In this document: positions 1 through 8,500 of the stretch, piece after piece
Numbering within the stretch: the first letter of the stretch is position 1
Layout of the letters: each line of letters starts with the position of its first letter
DNA from: an uncultured Blautia sp.
Lineage (GTDB): Bacteria; Bacillota; Clostridia; Lachnospirales; Lachnospiraceae
Length of the DNA stretch: 64,000 nucleotides
Direction of reading: 5' to 3'
NCBI GenBank assembly: GCA_900541985.1
Contig: UQLX01000001.1
Coordinates: 182,750 to 246,749 of the forward strand
Made by a program: the position numbers and the translations under genes
The notes under the pieces: model-generated
Told to the model about the DNA's origin: nothing
What the model saw: only the letters and a program-made list of their open reading frames with translations
Database searches by the model: none

Positions 1-263
1 AAAAGGGAGTAGCGGCCATTTAATGAAAACGGGATTGCTTTTCAGAAGGTGGTACATATTTGCGTCAGTACGGTATCCGGGTGATCTCGGATATCCGCGA
101 TATGAAGTAAGCAGCAAGACTTTTGTTTTGAGGCAGAATATGATCTGTCCGAAATGAAAGTCTTTTTCTTTTCTTTAAACATCAGAAAGCCCTGAAGGGA
201 CATATCTGAACCTCAGAAAAGATATATCTGTATGTTCATAAACGGGCAGCAAGGAGGATGCAG
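1..263. other. Window edge upstream of hflK, no supported gene
   Basis: I see no convincing gene here. A short frame ends at a TAA at 108-110 and reads plausibly (…YGIRVISDIRDMK), but two in-frame stops lie at 21-26, so it is at most the degraded tail of an upstream gene. The last bases hold the AAGGAGG ribosome-binding site (251-257) of hflK. No clear promoter was found. Confidence 0.4.
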
Positions 264-1283
264 ATGGAGGAATTTAATAATAACAACAGTATGAATATGA
301 AAAAAAAATGGTTCCCCAGAAGACCGAAAGCCAGAAAGCATGCAAAAAAGGCAGTGGTCATTGTGGCGGCTGTGGCAGTGGTGGGGCTGCTTGCAACAGA
401 CTGTACTTATCAGATCCAGGAGCAGGAACAGGCAGTTTTGTCCACCCTTGGCGTTCCCAAGGCGGTAACGGAAACCGGACTTCATTTTAAACTGCCTCTG
501 ATCCAGAAGGTACATAAGGTCAATACCACCATTCAGGGATTCCCAATTGGGTATAACCAGCAGAACAATGATGTGGTGGCAGACGAAGGGATCATGATCA
601 CTTCAGATTATAATTTTATTGACGTGGACTTTTTTGTGGAGTACAGGATCACCGAACCGGTGAAGTATCTTTATACCTCCCAGCAGCCGGAGGATATCCT
701 GAAAAGCATCTCACAGAGCTGTATCCGTACAGTGATCGCCAGCTATACAGTAGATGATGTCCTTACAACAGGAAAAAGTGAGATCCAGGCGAAGATCAAG
801 GACATGATCATGAAAAAAATGGAAGAGCAGGACGTGGGAATCCAGCTTGTGAATATTACCATACAGGATTCCGAACCGCCGACACAGGAGGTCATGAAAG
901 CATTTAAAGCCGTTGAGACAGCCAAGCAGGGAAAAGAGACGGCAGTCAATAACGCAAACAAATACAGAAACGAAAAGCTTCCGGAAGCCGAAGCACAGGC
1001 AGACCAGATCGTTCAGGATGCAGAAGCCCAGAAGCAGGTCCGCATCAACGAGGCGGAAGCAGAGGTGGCAAGATTTAATGCCATGTATGAGGAATATGTA
1101 AAAAATCCTACGGTAACGAAACTTCGTATGTTCTATGAAACTATGGAGGATGTACTTCCCGGAATGAAGATTGTGATCGATAATGGAGACGGTACCCAGA
1201 AGGTGCTTCCTCTGGATTCTTTTACCGGGGACAGCGGACAGGAAGCAGAATCTGTCCAGAGCGCAGAGGAGGCGAATAAATAA
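264..1283 (+). CDS. hflK: HflK-like SPFH/band 7 membrane protein
   Basis: Membrane-anchored SPFH (band 7/prohibitin) protein; family members form rings with HflC and modulate the FtsH protease. A lysine/arginine-rich N-terminus is followed by one membrane segment (about residues 29-46) and then the SPFH domain. The second half is a charged coiled coil rich in Ala/Glu/Gln (about 205-270). An ATG at 258 touches the AAGGAGG at 251-257, so I chose the in-frame ATG at 264 with normal spacing (339 residues). hflC follows after 1 nt, indicating one operon. An ftsH gene lies at 44459-46273, consistent with a real partner in this genome. Orthology to HflK rather than another SPFH protein is inferred from the tandem pair. 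Confidence 0.85.
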   Translation: MEEFNNNNSMNMKKKWFPRRPKARKHAKKAVVIVAAVAVVGLLATDCTYQIQEQEQAVLSTLGVPKAVTETGLHFKLPLIQKVHKVNTTIQGFPIGYNQQNNDVVADEGIMITSDYNFIDVDFFVEYRITEPVKYLYTSQQPEDILKSISQSCIRTVIASYTVDDVLTTGKSEIQAKIKDMIMKKMEEQDVGIQLVNITIQDSEPPTQEVMKAFKAVETAKQGKETAVNNANKYRNEKLPEAEAQADQIVQDAEAQKQVRINEAEAEVARFNAMYEEYVKNPTVTKLRMFYETMEDVLPGMKIVIDNGDGTQKVLPLDSFTGDSGQEAESVQSAEEANK

Positions 1284-1284
1284 T

Positions 1285-2166
1285 ATGAAAAAGAAAAAAG
1301 TTCTGATAGGTATAGCCGGAGTTTTTGTACTTGCAGCAGCACTTACATCCGTTACGGTGACAAAACAAAACGAATATAAGCTGATCCGGCAGTTTGGAAA
1401 GGTACAGCGAGTGATTGATAAACCAGGCATCAGTCTCAGGATCCCGGTGGTGGAAACTACGGCAACCCTGCCAAAGCAGACCCTTCTTTATGATTTGGCG
1501 CCTTCTGATGTTATTACAGGAGACAAGAAGACCATGATCACAGACAGCTATGTAATATGGAGGATTTCTGATCCGCTGAAATTTGCAAGAACCCTGAATT
1601 CTTCTATTGAAAATGGAGAAAGCCGTATCAACACAGCCATTTATAATGCGACAAAAAATGCGATCAGCAGCATGTCTCAGGACGAAGTCATCACAAGCCG
1701 GGACGGCGAGCTTGCAGAAATGGTTATGGGATCTGTGAAAAACAACATGGAGCAGTATGGAATTTCTGTGATGCTGTTTGATACCAAGCAGCTGGATCTG
1801 CCGGAGGATAATAAGGATGCGGTTTATGAACGGATGGTTTCTGAAAGAGATAATATTGCAGCCACCTATACGGCACAGGGAAATTCCGAGGCAAAGGTGA
1901 TCCGTAATACAACAGATAAAGAAGTTGCCATCCAGATTTCAGAAGCAAAGAAAAAAGCAGAGATCCTGGAAGCGGAAGGCGAGCAGGAATATATGAAGAT
2001 TCTTGCCAGCGCTTATGGGGAAGAAGGAAGAAGTGATTTTTATTCCTTTGTAAGAAGCCTGGATGCACTGAAAAATTCCATGACAGGAGAGGATAAAACG
2101 GTGATTCTTTCCGCGGATTCCCCGATTGCACAGATCTTTCAGGGGAATACAGGAACTGTAGAATAG
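1285..2166 (+). CDS. hflC: HflC-like SPFH/band 7 membrane protein
   Basis: Second SPFH protein of the pair, expected to co-assemble with HflK around FtsH at the membrane. It opens with MKKKKVLIGIAG, one membrane segment (residues 5-22), then the SPFH domain (roughly 23-190) and an Ala/Glu-rich helical stretch. The frame is open 34 codons further upstream inside hflK. I chose the ATG at 1285 because it gives the canonical Lys-rich plus membrane-helix N-terminus, has GAGGAGG about 12 nt upstream, and follows the hflK stop directly. Length 293 residues, normal for HflC. Confidence 0.85.
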   Translation: MKKKKVLIGIAGVFVLAAALTSVTVTKQNEYKLIRQFGKVQRVIDKPGISLRIPVVETTATLPKQTLLYDLAPSDVITGDKKTMITDSYVIWRISDPLKFARTLNSSIENGESRINTAIYNATKNAISSMSQDEVITSRDGELAEMVMGSVKNNMEQYGISVMLFDTKQLDLPEDNKDAVYERMVSERDNIAATYTAQGNSEAKVIRNTTDKEVAIQISEAKKKAEILEAEGEQEYMKILASAYGEEGRSDFYSFVRSLDALKNSMTGEDKTVILSADSPIAQIFQGNTGTVE

Positions 2167-2199
2167 AAAGCACAGAATTGAAAAAAATAAAAAAAGTGC

Positions 2200-2233
2200 T
2201 TGCAATCCACATACATTGGTGCTACACTATAAT
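2200..2233 (+). promoter_or_regulatory. Sigma-A promoter of the rpmJ/alpha ribosomal operon
   Basis: TTGCAA (2200-2205), 17-bp spacer, TACACT (2223-2228), with TATAAT at 2228-2233 directly overlapping. It lies about 70 nt ahead of rpmJ and just downstream of hflC, giving the ribosomal genes their own start. Confidence 0.65.
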
Positions 2234-2299
2234 GCGAACGCGCTATGAGTGCGTCCGTAACTGCAGATTCAAGTCGAAACTATGAGAGGAGGATTTCCA

Positions 2300-2413
2300 G
2301 TGAAAGTAAGATCATCTGTAAAGCCGATCTGCGAGAAATGCAAGATCATCAAAAGAAAAGGATCTATCAGAGTAATCTGTGAAAATCCAAAACACAAACA
2401 GCGCCAGGGCTAA
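2300..2413 (+). CDS. rpmJ: 50S ribosomal protein L36
   Basis: Bacterial L36 of the large subunit, 37 residues, starting [14 protein letters not shown] and ending KHKQRQG. The zinc-ribbon ligands are intact: Cys11, Cys14, Cys27, His32 (C-x2-C-x12-C-x4-H). The start is GTG at 2300, preceded by GAGAGGAGGA at 2284-2293. It is the first gene of the alpha operon here. infA, which usually precedes rpmJ, is not seen; hflC occupies that position. Identification is secure from the sequence itself. Confidence 0.97.
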   Translation: MKVRSSVKPICEKCKIIKRKGSIRVICENPKHKQRQG

Positions 2414-2708
2414 TGCCGGTGGTTTGTGAAACGTGCGGCTGCAGTTTGATACACCCGGAAGGGTTGTTCGGACTGTTTGAATTTTTTAAAGCATGTATTG
2501 CCTAATACCGAGAGGCAACAGCGGCTTATATTGCTGCAATTTCGGAAAGGCTGTCTTACGCCAAAGACGGCTGGGTGTTTTACCGAGGCACCCCAATTAG
2601 GAAACTAGAAACAGAAAGCAGGACGATAGATGCACCCCATTTCACCTTGCGGGAGCAAGTGGTGTACATTTGGAAAGCTTTCAAAACAGAAAATGGAGGA
2701 AACAGTAC
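2414..2708 (+). other. Structured rpmJ-rpsM spacer, candidate leader RNA
   Basis: This 295-nt gene-free stretch carries several potential helices. Examples are GTCTT/AAGAC around 2552-2568, and an imperfect hairpin at about 2630-2670 in which ATG-CACC pairs with GGTG-TACAT and TTGC pairs with GCAA. There is no open frame of note and no terminator T-tract. The rpsM ribosome-binding site (GGAGGA, 2696-2701) is at its end. The spacing is unusually large for neighbouring ribosomal genes. An autoregulatory leader is possible but unproven. Confidence 0.4.
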
Positions 2709-3077
2709 ATGGCTCGTATAGCTGGTGTAGACTTACCAAGAGAAAAACGTATTGAAATTGGCCTTACCTATATTTATGGTATCGGCAGACCAAGCGCAGA
2801 CAAGATTCTTGCGCAGGCAAATGTAAATCCTGATACACGTGTCAGAGATCTTACTGATGACGAAGTAAAGAGAATCAGCGCTGTCATTGATGAGACAATG
2901 ATGGTAGAAGGTGATCTTCGTCGTGAAATCGCTCTGAATATCAAGAGACTGCAGGAAATCGGATGCTACAGAGGAATTCGTCATCGTAAAGGACTTCCGG
3001 TTCGTGGTCAGAAGACCAAGACTAATGCGAGAACACGCAAGGGTCCGAAGAGAACAGTAGCAAACAAGAAAAAATAA
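2709..3077 (+). CDS. rpsM: 30S ribosomal protein S13
   Basis: Small-subunit head protein S13, 122 residues, contacting 16S rRNA and the P-site tRNA. It begins [20 protein letters not shown] and ends in the basic tail …[13 protein letters not shown]. The frame opens 13 codons earlier, but the conserved MARIAGV start at 2709 has GGAGGA at 2696-2701, so that is the start. It sits in the order rpsM-rpsK-rpsD-rpoA-rplQ typical of Firmicutes. Confidence 0.97.
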   Translation: MARIAGVDLPREKRIEIGLTYIYGIGRPSADKILAQANVNPDTRVRDLTDDEVKRISAVIDETMMVEGDLRREIALNIKRLQEIGCYRGIRHRKGLPVRGQKTKTNARTRKGPKRTVANKKK

Positions 3078-3129
3078 TTCGTAACATATAGTATATTTCA
3101 AATAAAGGAAAGCGTAGGTTAGTTTTAAA

Positions 3130-3525
3130 ATGGCAAAAGCAACCAGAAAAACGACAACAAAACGTCGTGTCAAGAAAAACGTTGAACACGGACAGGCACA
3201 TATCCAGTCTTCTTTCAATAACACTATCGTTACTCTGACTGACAGTGAAGGAAACGCTCTTTCATGGGCAAGTGCCGGTGGTCTGGGATTTAGAGGTTCA
3301 AGGAAATCTACTCCTTATGCAGCACAGATGGCAGCAGAGACTGCAACAAAAGCTGCTCTGATCCATGGATTAAAAACTGTTGATGTTATGGTAAAAGGAC
3401 CGGGATCAGGCCGTGAAGCTGCAATTCGTGCACTTCAGGCATGTGGTCTTGAAGTAACAAGTATCCGTGACGTAACACCGGTTCCGCACAACGGATGCCG
3501 TCCACCAAAACGCAGAAGAGTCTAA
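3130..3525 (+). CDS. rpsK: 30S ribosomal protein S11
   Basis: Small-subunit platform protein S11, 131 residues, ending in the family hallmark [18 protein letters not shown]. The N-terminus is Lys/Thr-rich, followed by [15 protein letters not shown] and the [13 protein letters not shown] motif. The ribosome-binding site is weak (AAAGGAAAG, about 3104-3112). Translation probably depends on coupling with rpsM 50 nt upstream. Confidence 0.97.
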   Translation: MAKATRKTTTKRRVKKNVEHGQAHIQSSFNNTIVTLTDSEGNALSWASAGGLGFRGSRKSTPYAAQMAAETATKAALIHGLKTVDVMVKGPGSGREAAIRALQACGLEVTSIRDVTPVPHNGCRPPKRRRV

Positions 3526-3543
3526 TTAAGGAGGAAGCTTGAA

Positions 3544-4137
3544 ATGGCAGTAAACAGAGTGCCTGTACTGAAAAGATGCAGATCCCTTGGTCTGGATCCA
3601 ATCTACTTAGGAATTGATAAAAAATCTACAAGACAGTTAAAACGTGCAAACAGAAAAATGTCTGAGTACGGTTTACAGTTAAGAGAAAAACAGAAAGCAA
3701 AATTCATCTACGGTGTTCTTGAGAAACCTTTCCGTAACTACTACAAGAAAGCAGACAGAATGCCGGGCCAGACAGGTGAGAACCTGATGGTTATGCTTGA
3801 GACAAGACTTGACAACGTAATCTTCCGTATGGGATTTGCAAGAACAAGACGTGAGGCTCGTCAGATCGTTGACCACAAGCATGTACTTGTAAACGGCAAA
3901 TGTGTAAACATTCCGTCTTACCTTGTAAAAGCAGGAGATACTGTTGAGATCAAAGAAAAATGCAAAGGTTCCGAGAGATACAAAGGAATCCTGGAAGTAA
4001 CAGGCGGAAGACTTGTTCCGGAGTGGCTTGATGTAAATCAGGATGCTCTCAGCGGAACTGTAAAAGAGCTTCCAAACAGAGAAGTAATTGATGTACCTGT
4101 AGACGAGATGCTTATCGTCGAGCTGTACTCTAAGTAA
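3544..4137 (+). CDS. rpsD: 30S ribosomal protein S4
   Basis: Assembly-initiating S4, 197 residues, with the S4 RNA-binding domain around residues 88-150 (METRLDNVIFRMGFARTRREARQIV). Only Cys12 of the N-terminal zinc cysteines remains, so this is the zinc-free form. AAGGAGG lies 9 nt ahead of the ATG. In other bacteria S4 can autoregulate the alpha operon; the sequence alone does not show whether it does so here. Confidence 0.97.
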   Translation: MAVNRVPVLKRCRSLGLDPIYLGIDKKSTRQLKRANRKMSEYGLQLREKQKAKFIYGVLEKPFRNYYKKADRMPGQTGENLMVMLETRLDNVIFRMGFARTRREARQIVDHKHVLVNGKCVNIPSYLVKAGDTVEIKEKCKGSERYKGILEVTGGRLVPEWLDVNQDALSGTVKELPNREVIDVPVDEMLIVELYSK

Positions 4138-4173
4138 AGCATAGAAGTTAAGGTGCAACTGAGCTTTTATGCG

Positions 4174-4207
4174 ATCCCCAAACAATGCCCAGGCAGAGTT
4201 TGGGGAT
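4174..4207 (+). other. Perfect hairpin between rpsD and rpoA
   Basis: ATCCCCAAAC (4174-4183) pairs perfectly with GTTTGGGGAT (4198-4207) across a 14-nt loop. No T-tract follows, so it is not a standard terminator. It may be a processing, stability or attenuation element in the operon mRNA. Confidence 0.5.
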
Positions 4208-4255
4208 ACTACATTAAAAGTATGACGCAGCTTTCCAGAAGGAGGGAGCCTTATA

Positions 4256-5215
4256 GTGTTTGATTTTAATAAACCAAAAATCGAAATTACCGAAATATCA
4301 GAAGATAAGAAATTTGGCAGATTCGTAGTGGAACCGCTGGAAAGAGGTTATGGTACTACCCTTGGCAATTCTCTCAGAAGAATTATGCTGTCTTCCCTCC
4401 CGGGAGCAGCTGTAAGCCAGGTGAAGATCGATGGCGTACTGCATGAATTCAGTTCTATCCCAGGTGTAAAAGAGGACGTTTCAGAGATCATCATGAATCT
4501 GAAAAGCCTTGCGATCAAAAATACAAGCGCTGACAATGAGCCAAAGACTGCATATATTGAGTGTGAAGGCAAAGGCGTTGTAACAGCAGCTGACATCCAG
4601 ACGGATCAGGATATTGAGATCATGAATCCGGATCAGGTTATCGCAACTCTGAACGGCGGTAAGGACTGCAGACTTGCTATGGAGCTTACAATTACCAGAG
4701 GACGTGGATATGTAAGCGCTGATAAAGGGAAAACAGATGACATGCCTATCGGCGTTATCGCTGTAGACGCTATCTATACACCGGTTGACAGAGTGAATAT
4801 GGTTGTGGAAAACACCCGTGTAGGTCAGGTGACAGACTACGATAAGCTGACACTTGATGTATTCACAAACGGTACTCTGGACCCGGATGAGGCAGTCAGC
4901 CTTGCTGCAAAAGTATTAAGCGAGCATTTAAGCCTGTTCATTGATCTTTCTGAGAACGCTAAGACCGCTGAGGTCATGATCGAGAAAGAAGACAATGAGA
5001 AGGAAAAAGTTCTGGAAATGAGCATTGATGAGCTGGAGCTCTCTGTTCGTTCCTATAACTGTCTGAAGAGAGCCGGAATCAATACAGTAGAAGAGCTGTG
5101 CAATAGAACTTCTGAAGATATGATGAAGGTTCGTAATCTCGGACGTAAGTCACTGGAAGAGGTTCTTGCAAAACTCAAAGAGCTGGGCCTGCAGCTTCAG
5201 CCTACAGAGGAATAA
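4256..5215 (+). CDS. rpoA: RNA polymerase alpha subunit
   Basis: Alpha subunit of RNA polymerase, 319 residues. The N-terminal assembly domain (1-230) includes [21 protein letters not shown]. After an acidic linker, the C-terminal domain (about 250-319) carries the helix-hairpin-helix text [14 protein letters not shown] and [11 protein letters not shown], which binds UP elements and activators. The start is GTG at 4256 behind GGAGGGAG at 4241-4248. Spacers on both sides contain hairpins. Confidence 0.98.
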   Translation: MFDFNKPKIEITEISEDKKFGRFVVEPLERGYGTTLGNSLRRIMLSSLPGAAVSQVKIDGVLHEFSSIPGVKEDVSEIIMNLKSLAIKNTSADNEPKTAYIECEGKGVVTAADIQTDQDIEIMNPDQVIATLNGGKDCRLAMELTITRGRGYVSADKGKTDDMPIGVIAVDAIYTPVDRVNMVVENTRVGQVTDYDKLTLDVFTNGTLDPDEAVSLAAKVLSEHLSLFIDLSENAKTAEVMIEKEDNEKEKVLEMSIDELELSVRSYNCLKRAGINTVEELCNRTSEDMMKVRNLGRKSLEEVLAKLKELGLQLQPTEE

Positions 5216-5240
5216 AGAATCTTTGTGAGTTAAATATTAC

Positions 5241-5298
5241 CGCGGGGAGCCAAAGCATCAGGGCAGTAAGACCGAACAAGCGTGTCCCGATGTCCCGC
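5241..5298 (+). other. Nested hairpin ahead of rplQ
   Basis: GCGGGGA (5242-5248) can pair with TCCCGC (5293-5298). Inside it, CATC-A-GGGCA (5255-5264) pairs with TGTCCC-GATG (5283-5292). The structure ends about 5 nt before the rplQ ribosome-binding region (GGAGG). It has no T-tract. It could affect rplQ translation or mRNA processing. Confidence 0.4.
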
Positions 5299-5315
5299 AG
5301 ATGGAGGAAAATATC

Positions 5316-5852
5316 ATGGCAAAATATAGAAAATTAAGCAGAACATCTGATCAGAGAAAAGCTCTGTTAAGAAACCAGGTAACAAACCTTCTGTATCACG
5401 GACAGATCCGTACTACTGAGGCAAAAGCAAAAGAGATCCGTAAGATCGCTGAAGGACTTATTGCTATGGCAGTTCGCGAAAAAGACAACTTTGAGACAGT
5501 TACTGTAACTGCTAAAGTTGCCCGCAAAGATGCCGAAGGCAAGAGAGTGAAAGAAGTCGTAGACGGTAAGAAGAAAACTGTATACGATGAGGTTCAGAAA
5601 GAGATCACAAAAGATGCTCCTTCCAGACTTCACGCTCGTCGTCAGATGGCAAAAGTTTTCTATCCAGTAAAAGAAGTACCGGCTAAGGGTGCTGGCAAAA
5701 AGAAAAACACAAAAGACATCGACATGGTTAAGAAAATGTTCGATGAGATCGCTCCAAAATATGTGGGACGTAACGGTGGTTACACAAGAATCGTTAAGAT
5801 CGGACCGCGTAAGGGCGATGCTGCTATGGAAGTACTGATCGAGTTAGTATAA
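5316..5852 (+). CDS. rplQ: 50S ribosomal protein L17
   Basis: Large-subunit protein L17, 178 residues against roughly 115-120 in Escherichia coli and Bacillus. The core is clear: MAKYRKLSRTSDQRKALLRN at the start and YVGRNGGYTRIVKIGPRKGDAAMEVLIELV at the end. The extra length is a Lys-rich insertion at about residues 55-125. I chose the ATG at 5316 over the one at 5301 because MAKYRKL is the conserved start and GGAGG precedes it. It is the last gene of the operon, followed by a terminator. Confidence 0.96.
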   Translation: MAKYRKLSRTSDQRKALLRNQVTNLLYHGQIRTTEAKAKEIRKIAEGLIAMAVREKDNFETVTVTAKVARKDAEGKRVKEVVDGKKKTVYDEVQKEITKDAPSRLHARRQMAKVFYPVKEVPAKGAGKKKNTKDIDMVKKMFDEIAPKYVGRNGGYTRIVKIGPRKGDAAMEVLIELV

Positions 5853-5868
5853 TCCATATAGATTTTCA

Positions 5869-5904
5869 GGGGATATCCGTATTGTGCGGATATCCCTTTT
5901 TTAC
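5869..5904 (+). terminator. Terminator of the alpha operon
   Basis: GGGATATCCG and CGGATATCCC form a perfect 10-bp stem (5870-5895) followed by TTTTTT. Confidence 0.9.
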
Positions 5905-5979
5905 TGAAAGACAGCTGCTGTAAAGGCGGAAAACAGGAATGGGCTGCCTGCCGGACGGATAGGGAAACGAAGTTTCCTG

Positions 5980-6008
5980 TTGATAAATGAAGGAAATTAT
6001 CGTACAAT
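5980..6008 (+). promoter_or_regulatory. Sigma-A promoter of murT-gatD
   Basis: TTGATA (5980-5985), 17-bp spacer, TACAAT (6003-6008), about 86 nt ahead of murT. Confidence 0.7.
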
Positions 6009-6094
6009 CATTACTGTGGTATTTTTCTGTATACAGGAAATACTATCATTGTTGCAGGAAACAGGAAGGAAAATTTTTATAAAGGACAAAATAC

Positions 6095-7432
6095 ATGAAA
6101 ATAAGAAGAATTGCAGCGGTCTGGGCGGCAAAAATCGCTGGATTTGTCTGTAAAAAGCTGGGAAGGCAGGGGGTAACCTGGGCAGGTAAGATAGCAATGA
6201 AGATCGATCCTGCTATTTTAAAGGAGCTTTCCTCTGAGATACGAAAAGACATTTTTGTGGTCTGCGGAACAAATGGAAAGACAACTACAAATAATATGCT
6301 GTGCTCAGCCCTGGAAGCAGAGGGGAATAAGGTGATCTGTAATCATACAGGCTCCAACATGCTGAACGGAGTGGTTGCGGCCTTTGTACTGGGAGCGAAA
6401 CTGAACGGGCACATGGATGCAGACTATGCCTGTATAGAGGCAGATGAGGCATCTACGAAATATATTTTTCCCCAGATCAGTCCGGACTATATGGTCCTGA
6501 CAAATCTTTTCCGGGATCAGCTGGACCGCTATGGGGAAATTGATATTACGATGAATATTCTGGAAACCATGATGCGGTCAGTACCGGAAATGAAGGTGAT
6601 CGTAAACGGAGATGATGCATTATCTGCATATCTTGCCATGGACAGCGGAAATCCCTGTATTTATTACGGGATCAGCCGTCAGGTCATAAAAAGTGAAACA
6701 AATGAGATACGGGAGGGGCGCTTCTGTAAGAAATGCGGTGCAAAGCTCCATTACAGCTTTTATCATTACAGCCAGTTGGGAGATTACAGCTGTCCGAAAT
6801 GTGGCTTTAAGCGTCCTCTGCCGGATTACGACGCTGAGGACGTACAGGTGGGAGACCGTCTTTCCTTCCGCGTGGAAAACAGACTGATCTCTGCCAATTA
6901 TAAAGGCTTCTATAATGTATATAATATTCTGGCTGCTTATGCGGCAGTGAGGACGGCTGGATTTCAGGGGGAGCATTTTGCAGATATGCTGAAGAAGTTT
7001 AATCCTGAAAACGGACGTATGGAACAGTTCCGTATACACGGAACAGGAATTACCTTAAATCTGGCCAAAAACCCTGCAGGCTTTAACCAGAACATTTCGG
7101 CTGTCATGCAGGATACCGCGCCGAAGGATGTGATTATTGCCATTAATGATAACGCTCAGGACGGAATCGATATTTCCTGGCTGTGGGATGTGGATTTTGA
7201 CCGTTTTGGAGAAGAGAGTATCCGCAGTATTACGGTCAGTGGTATTCGCTGCCAGGATATGCGCCTGCGTCTGAAATATGTGGATATCCCGTCAATTCTG
7301 GAACCGGATGTGGAAAAAGCCATCAGAGACAGGATCAAAGACGGAACCGGAAATCTCTATGTATTGGTAAATTATACGGCGCTTTTCAGCACCAGAAATA
7401 TTTTAAAGAAGCTGGAGGGAGAGCAGAAATGA
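6095..7432 (+). CDS. murT: Lipid II isoglutaminyl synthase, MurT subunit
   Basis: Mur-ligase-like ATP-dependent subunit that, with GatD, amidates the D-glutamate of lipid II in peptidoglycan synthesis. 445 residues. The P-loop GTNGKTTTNNM is near residue 57. A four-cysteine zinc ribbon (CKKCGAKL … CPKCGFKR, about 209-232) is typical of MurT and absent from ordinary Mur ligases. The DUF1727 C-terminal region follows. gatD overlaps by 4 nt (ATGA), implying translational coupling and a 1:1 complex. The ATG follows a weak purine-rich site (AGGACAAAATAC). Confidence 0.95.
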   Translation: MKIRRIAAVWAAKIAGFVCKKLGRQGVTWAGKIAMKIDPAILKELSSEIRKDIFVVCGTNGKTTTNNMLCSALEAEGNKVICNHTGSNMLNGVVAAFVLGAKLNGHMDADYACIEADEASTKYIFPQISPDYMVLTNLFRDQLDRYGEIDITMNILETMMRSVPEMKVIVNGDDALSAYLAMDSGNPCIYYGISRQVIKSETNEIREGRFCKKCGAKLHYSFYHYSQLGDYSCPKCGFKRPLPDYDAEDVQVGDRLSFRVENRLISANYKGFYNVYNILAAYAAVRTAGFQGEHFADMLKKFNPENGRMEQFRIHGTGITLNLAKNPAGFNQNISAVMQDTAPKDVIIAINDNAQDGIDISWLWDVDFDRFGEESIRSITVSGIRCQDMRLRLKYVDIPSILEPDVEKAIRDRIKDGTGNLYVLVNYTALFSTRNILKKLEGEQK

Positions 7433-8148
7433 AACTTACAATAGGACATTTATACCCCGATCTCCTGAATCTTTATGGTGACAGAGGAAATATCCAGTGT
7501 CTTATGAAAAGATGCCAGTGGAGAGGAATTGAAGCAGAGACCATAGCATACGAAATGAATGACAGGATTGATTTTTCCGGACTGGACATTGTGCTTCTGG
7601 GAGGAGGATCTGACAGAGAACAGATGCTTGTATGTGAAAAACTGAAGGAAATACGGGATGATTTTCAGGCATATGTGGAAAAAGATGGTGTGGTGATCGC
7701 GATCTGTGGAGGCTATCAGCTTCTTGGAAAATATTATAAGACGGATCAGGGGATTATCAGCGGTCTGGATCTGGTAGATATGTACACGGAACAGGGGGAT
7801 GGACGGCTGATCGGCAATATTGTGCTGAAAAGTGAACTGTTTGAAATGCCTGTGGTTGGATTTGAGAACCATGGCGGAAGAACCTGCATCAATAATACCA
7901 GACCTCTTGGCAGGGTACTGCATGGAGCGGGAAATGATGGAAAATCAGGATATGAAGGGATCATCTATAAGAATGTGATCGGGACCTATCTTCACGGTCC
8001 TTTGCTGCCAAAAAATCCTCAGCTTGCCGACTGGCTGATCCTTCAGGCACTTCGGAGAAAGTATGGGAACGAGACGGATCTGCCGGCTTTGGATGATTCT
8101 CAGGAAAAAGAAGCAAACGATTATATTTATAAACGGTTTGTGAAATAA
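7429..8148 (+). CDS. gatD: Lipid II isoglutaminyl synthase, GatD glutaminase
   Basis: Class I glutamine amidotransferase subunit that hydrolyses glutamine and feeds ammonia to MurT. 239 residues. The nucleophile elbow is AICGGYQLLG (Cys near residue 94), and the catalytic His lies in GTYLHGPLLPKNP near residue 189. The family resembles CobB/CobQ amidotransferases, but the murT partner and short length fix it as GatD. It overlaps the murT stop by 4 nt. Confidence 0.94.
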   Translation: MKLTIGHLYPDLLNLYGDRGNIQCLMKRCQWRGIEAETIAYEMNDRIDFSGLDIVLLGGGSDREQMLVCEKLKEIRDDFQAYVEKDGVVIAICGGYQLLGKYYKTDQGIISGLDLVDMYTEQGDGRLIGNIVLKSELFEMPVVGFENHGGRTCINNTRPLGRVLHGAGNDGKSGYEGIIYKNVIGTYLHGPLLPKNPQLADWLILQALRRKYGNETDLPALDDSQEKEANDYIYKRFVK

Positions 8149-8151
8149 TAC

Positions 8152-8180
8152 TTGCAAAGGAAAATACCTGACGTTATAAT
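8152..8180 (+). promoter_or_regulatory. Sigma-A promoter of the rubredoxin gene
   Basis: TTGCAA (8152-8157), 17-bp spacer, perfect TATAAT (8175-8180), about 60 nt ahead of the ATG at 8242. Confidence 0.8.
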
Positions 8181-8241
8181 GAAGCCATGGAAAAGGGAGA
8201 GATCCCTTTCCTGTATGATAAGCTGAAAGGAGTAGATTATA

Positions 8242-8403
8242 ATGCAGAAATATGTATGCGAACCATGTGGATATGTATATGATCCAGAAATCGGCGATCC
8301 GGATAGCGGAATTGAGCCGGGTACATCCTTTGAAGATCTGCCGGAAGATTGGGTATGCCCGATCTGCGGAGTAGGTAAGGACGAATTTGTACCGGAGGAT
8401 TAA
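8242..8403 (+). CDS. Rubredoxin
   Basis: Small one-iron electron carrier of 53 residues, used by anaerobes in oxygen and peroxide detoxification chains and other low-potential reactions. The four iron ligands are Cys6, Cys9 (VCEPCG) and Cys39, Cys42 (VCPICG), with the conserved W37 and [13 protein letters not shown] segment. AAAGGAG lies upstream. It has its own strong promoter and no redox partner next to it, so its specific partner is unknown. Confidence 0.97.
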   Translation: MQKYVCEPCGYVYDPEIGDPDSGIEPGTSFEDLPEDWVCPICGVGKDEFVPED

Positions 8404-8500
8404 TGAAACGGTCAGGGAGGTGCCGAAAGCAGAAGCTTTTGACACCTTCTGTTATTTATAGAAAAGTTCCGGACAGGGATCTGGTCAGAAAGGATTTATA

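Noticed and set aside
1..110. Coding end of an upstream gene
   Set aside because: The only protein-like frame has TAA and TGA at 21-26 and no start; too little sequence to support a gene.
1183..1284. Upstream extension of hflC by 34 codons
   Set aside because: It overlaps conserved hflK in another frame; the ATG at 1285 gives the family-typical N-terminus.
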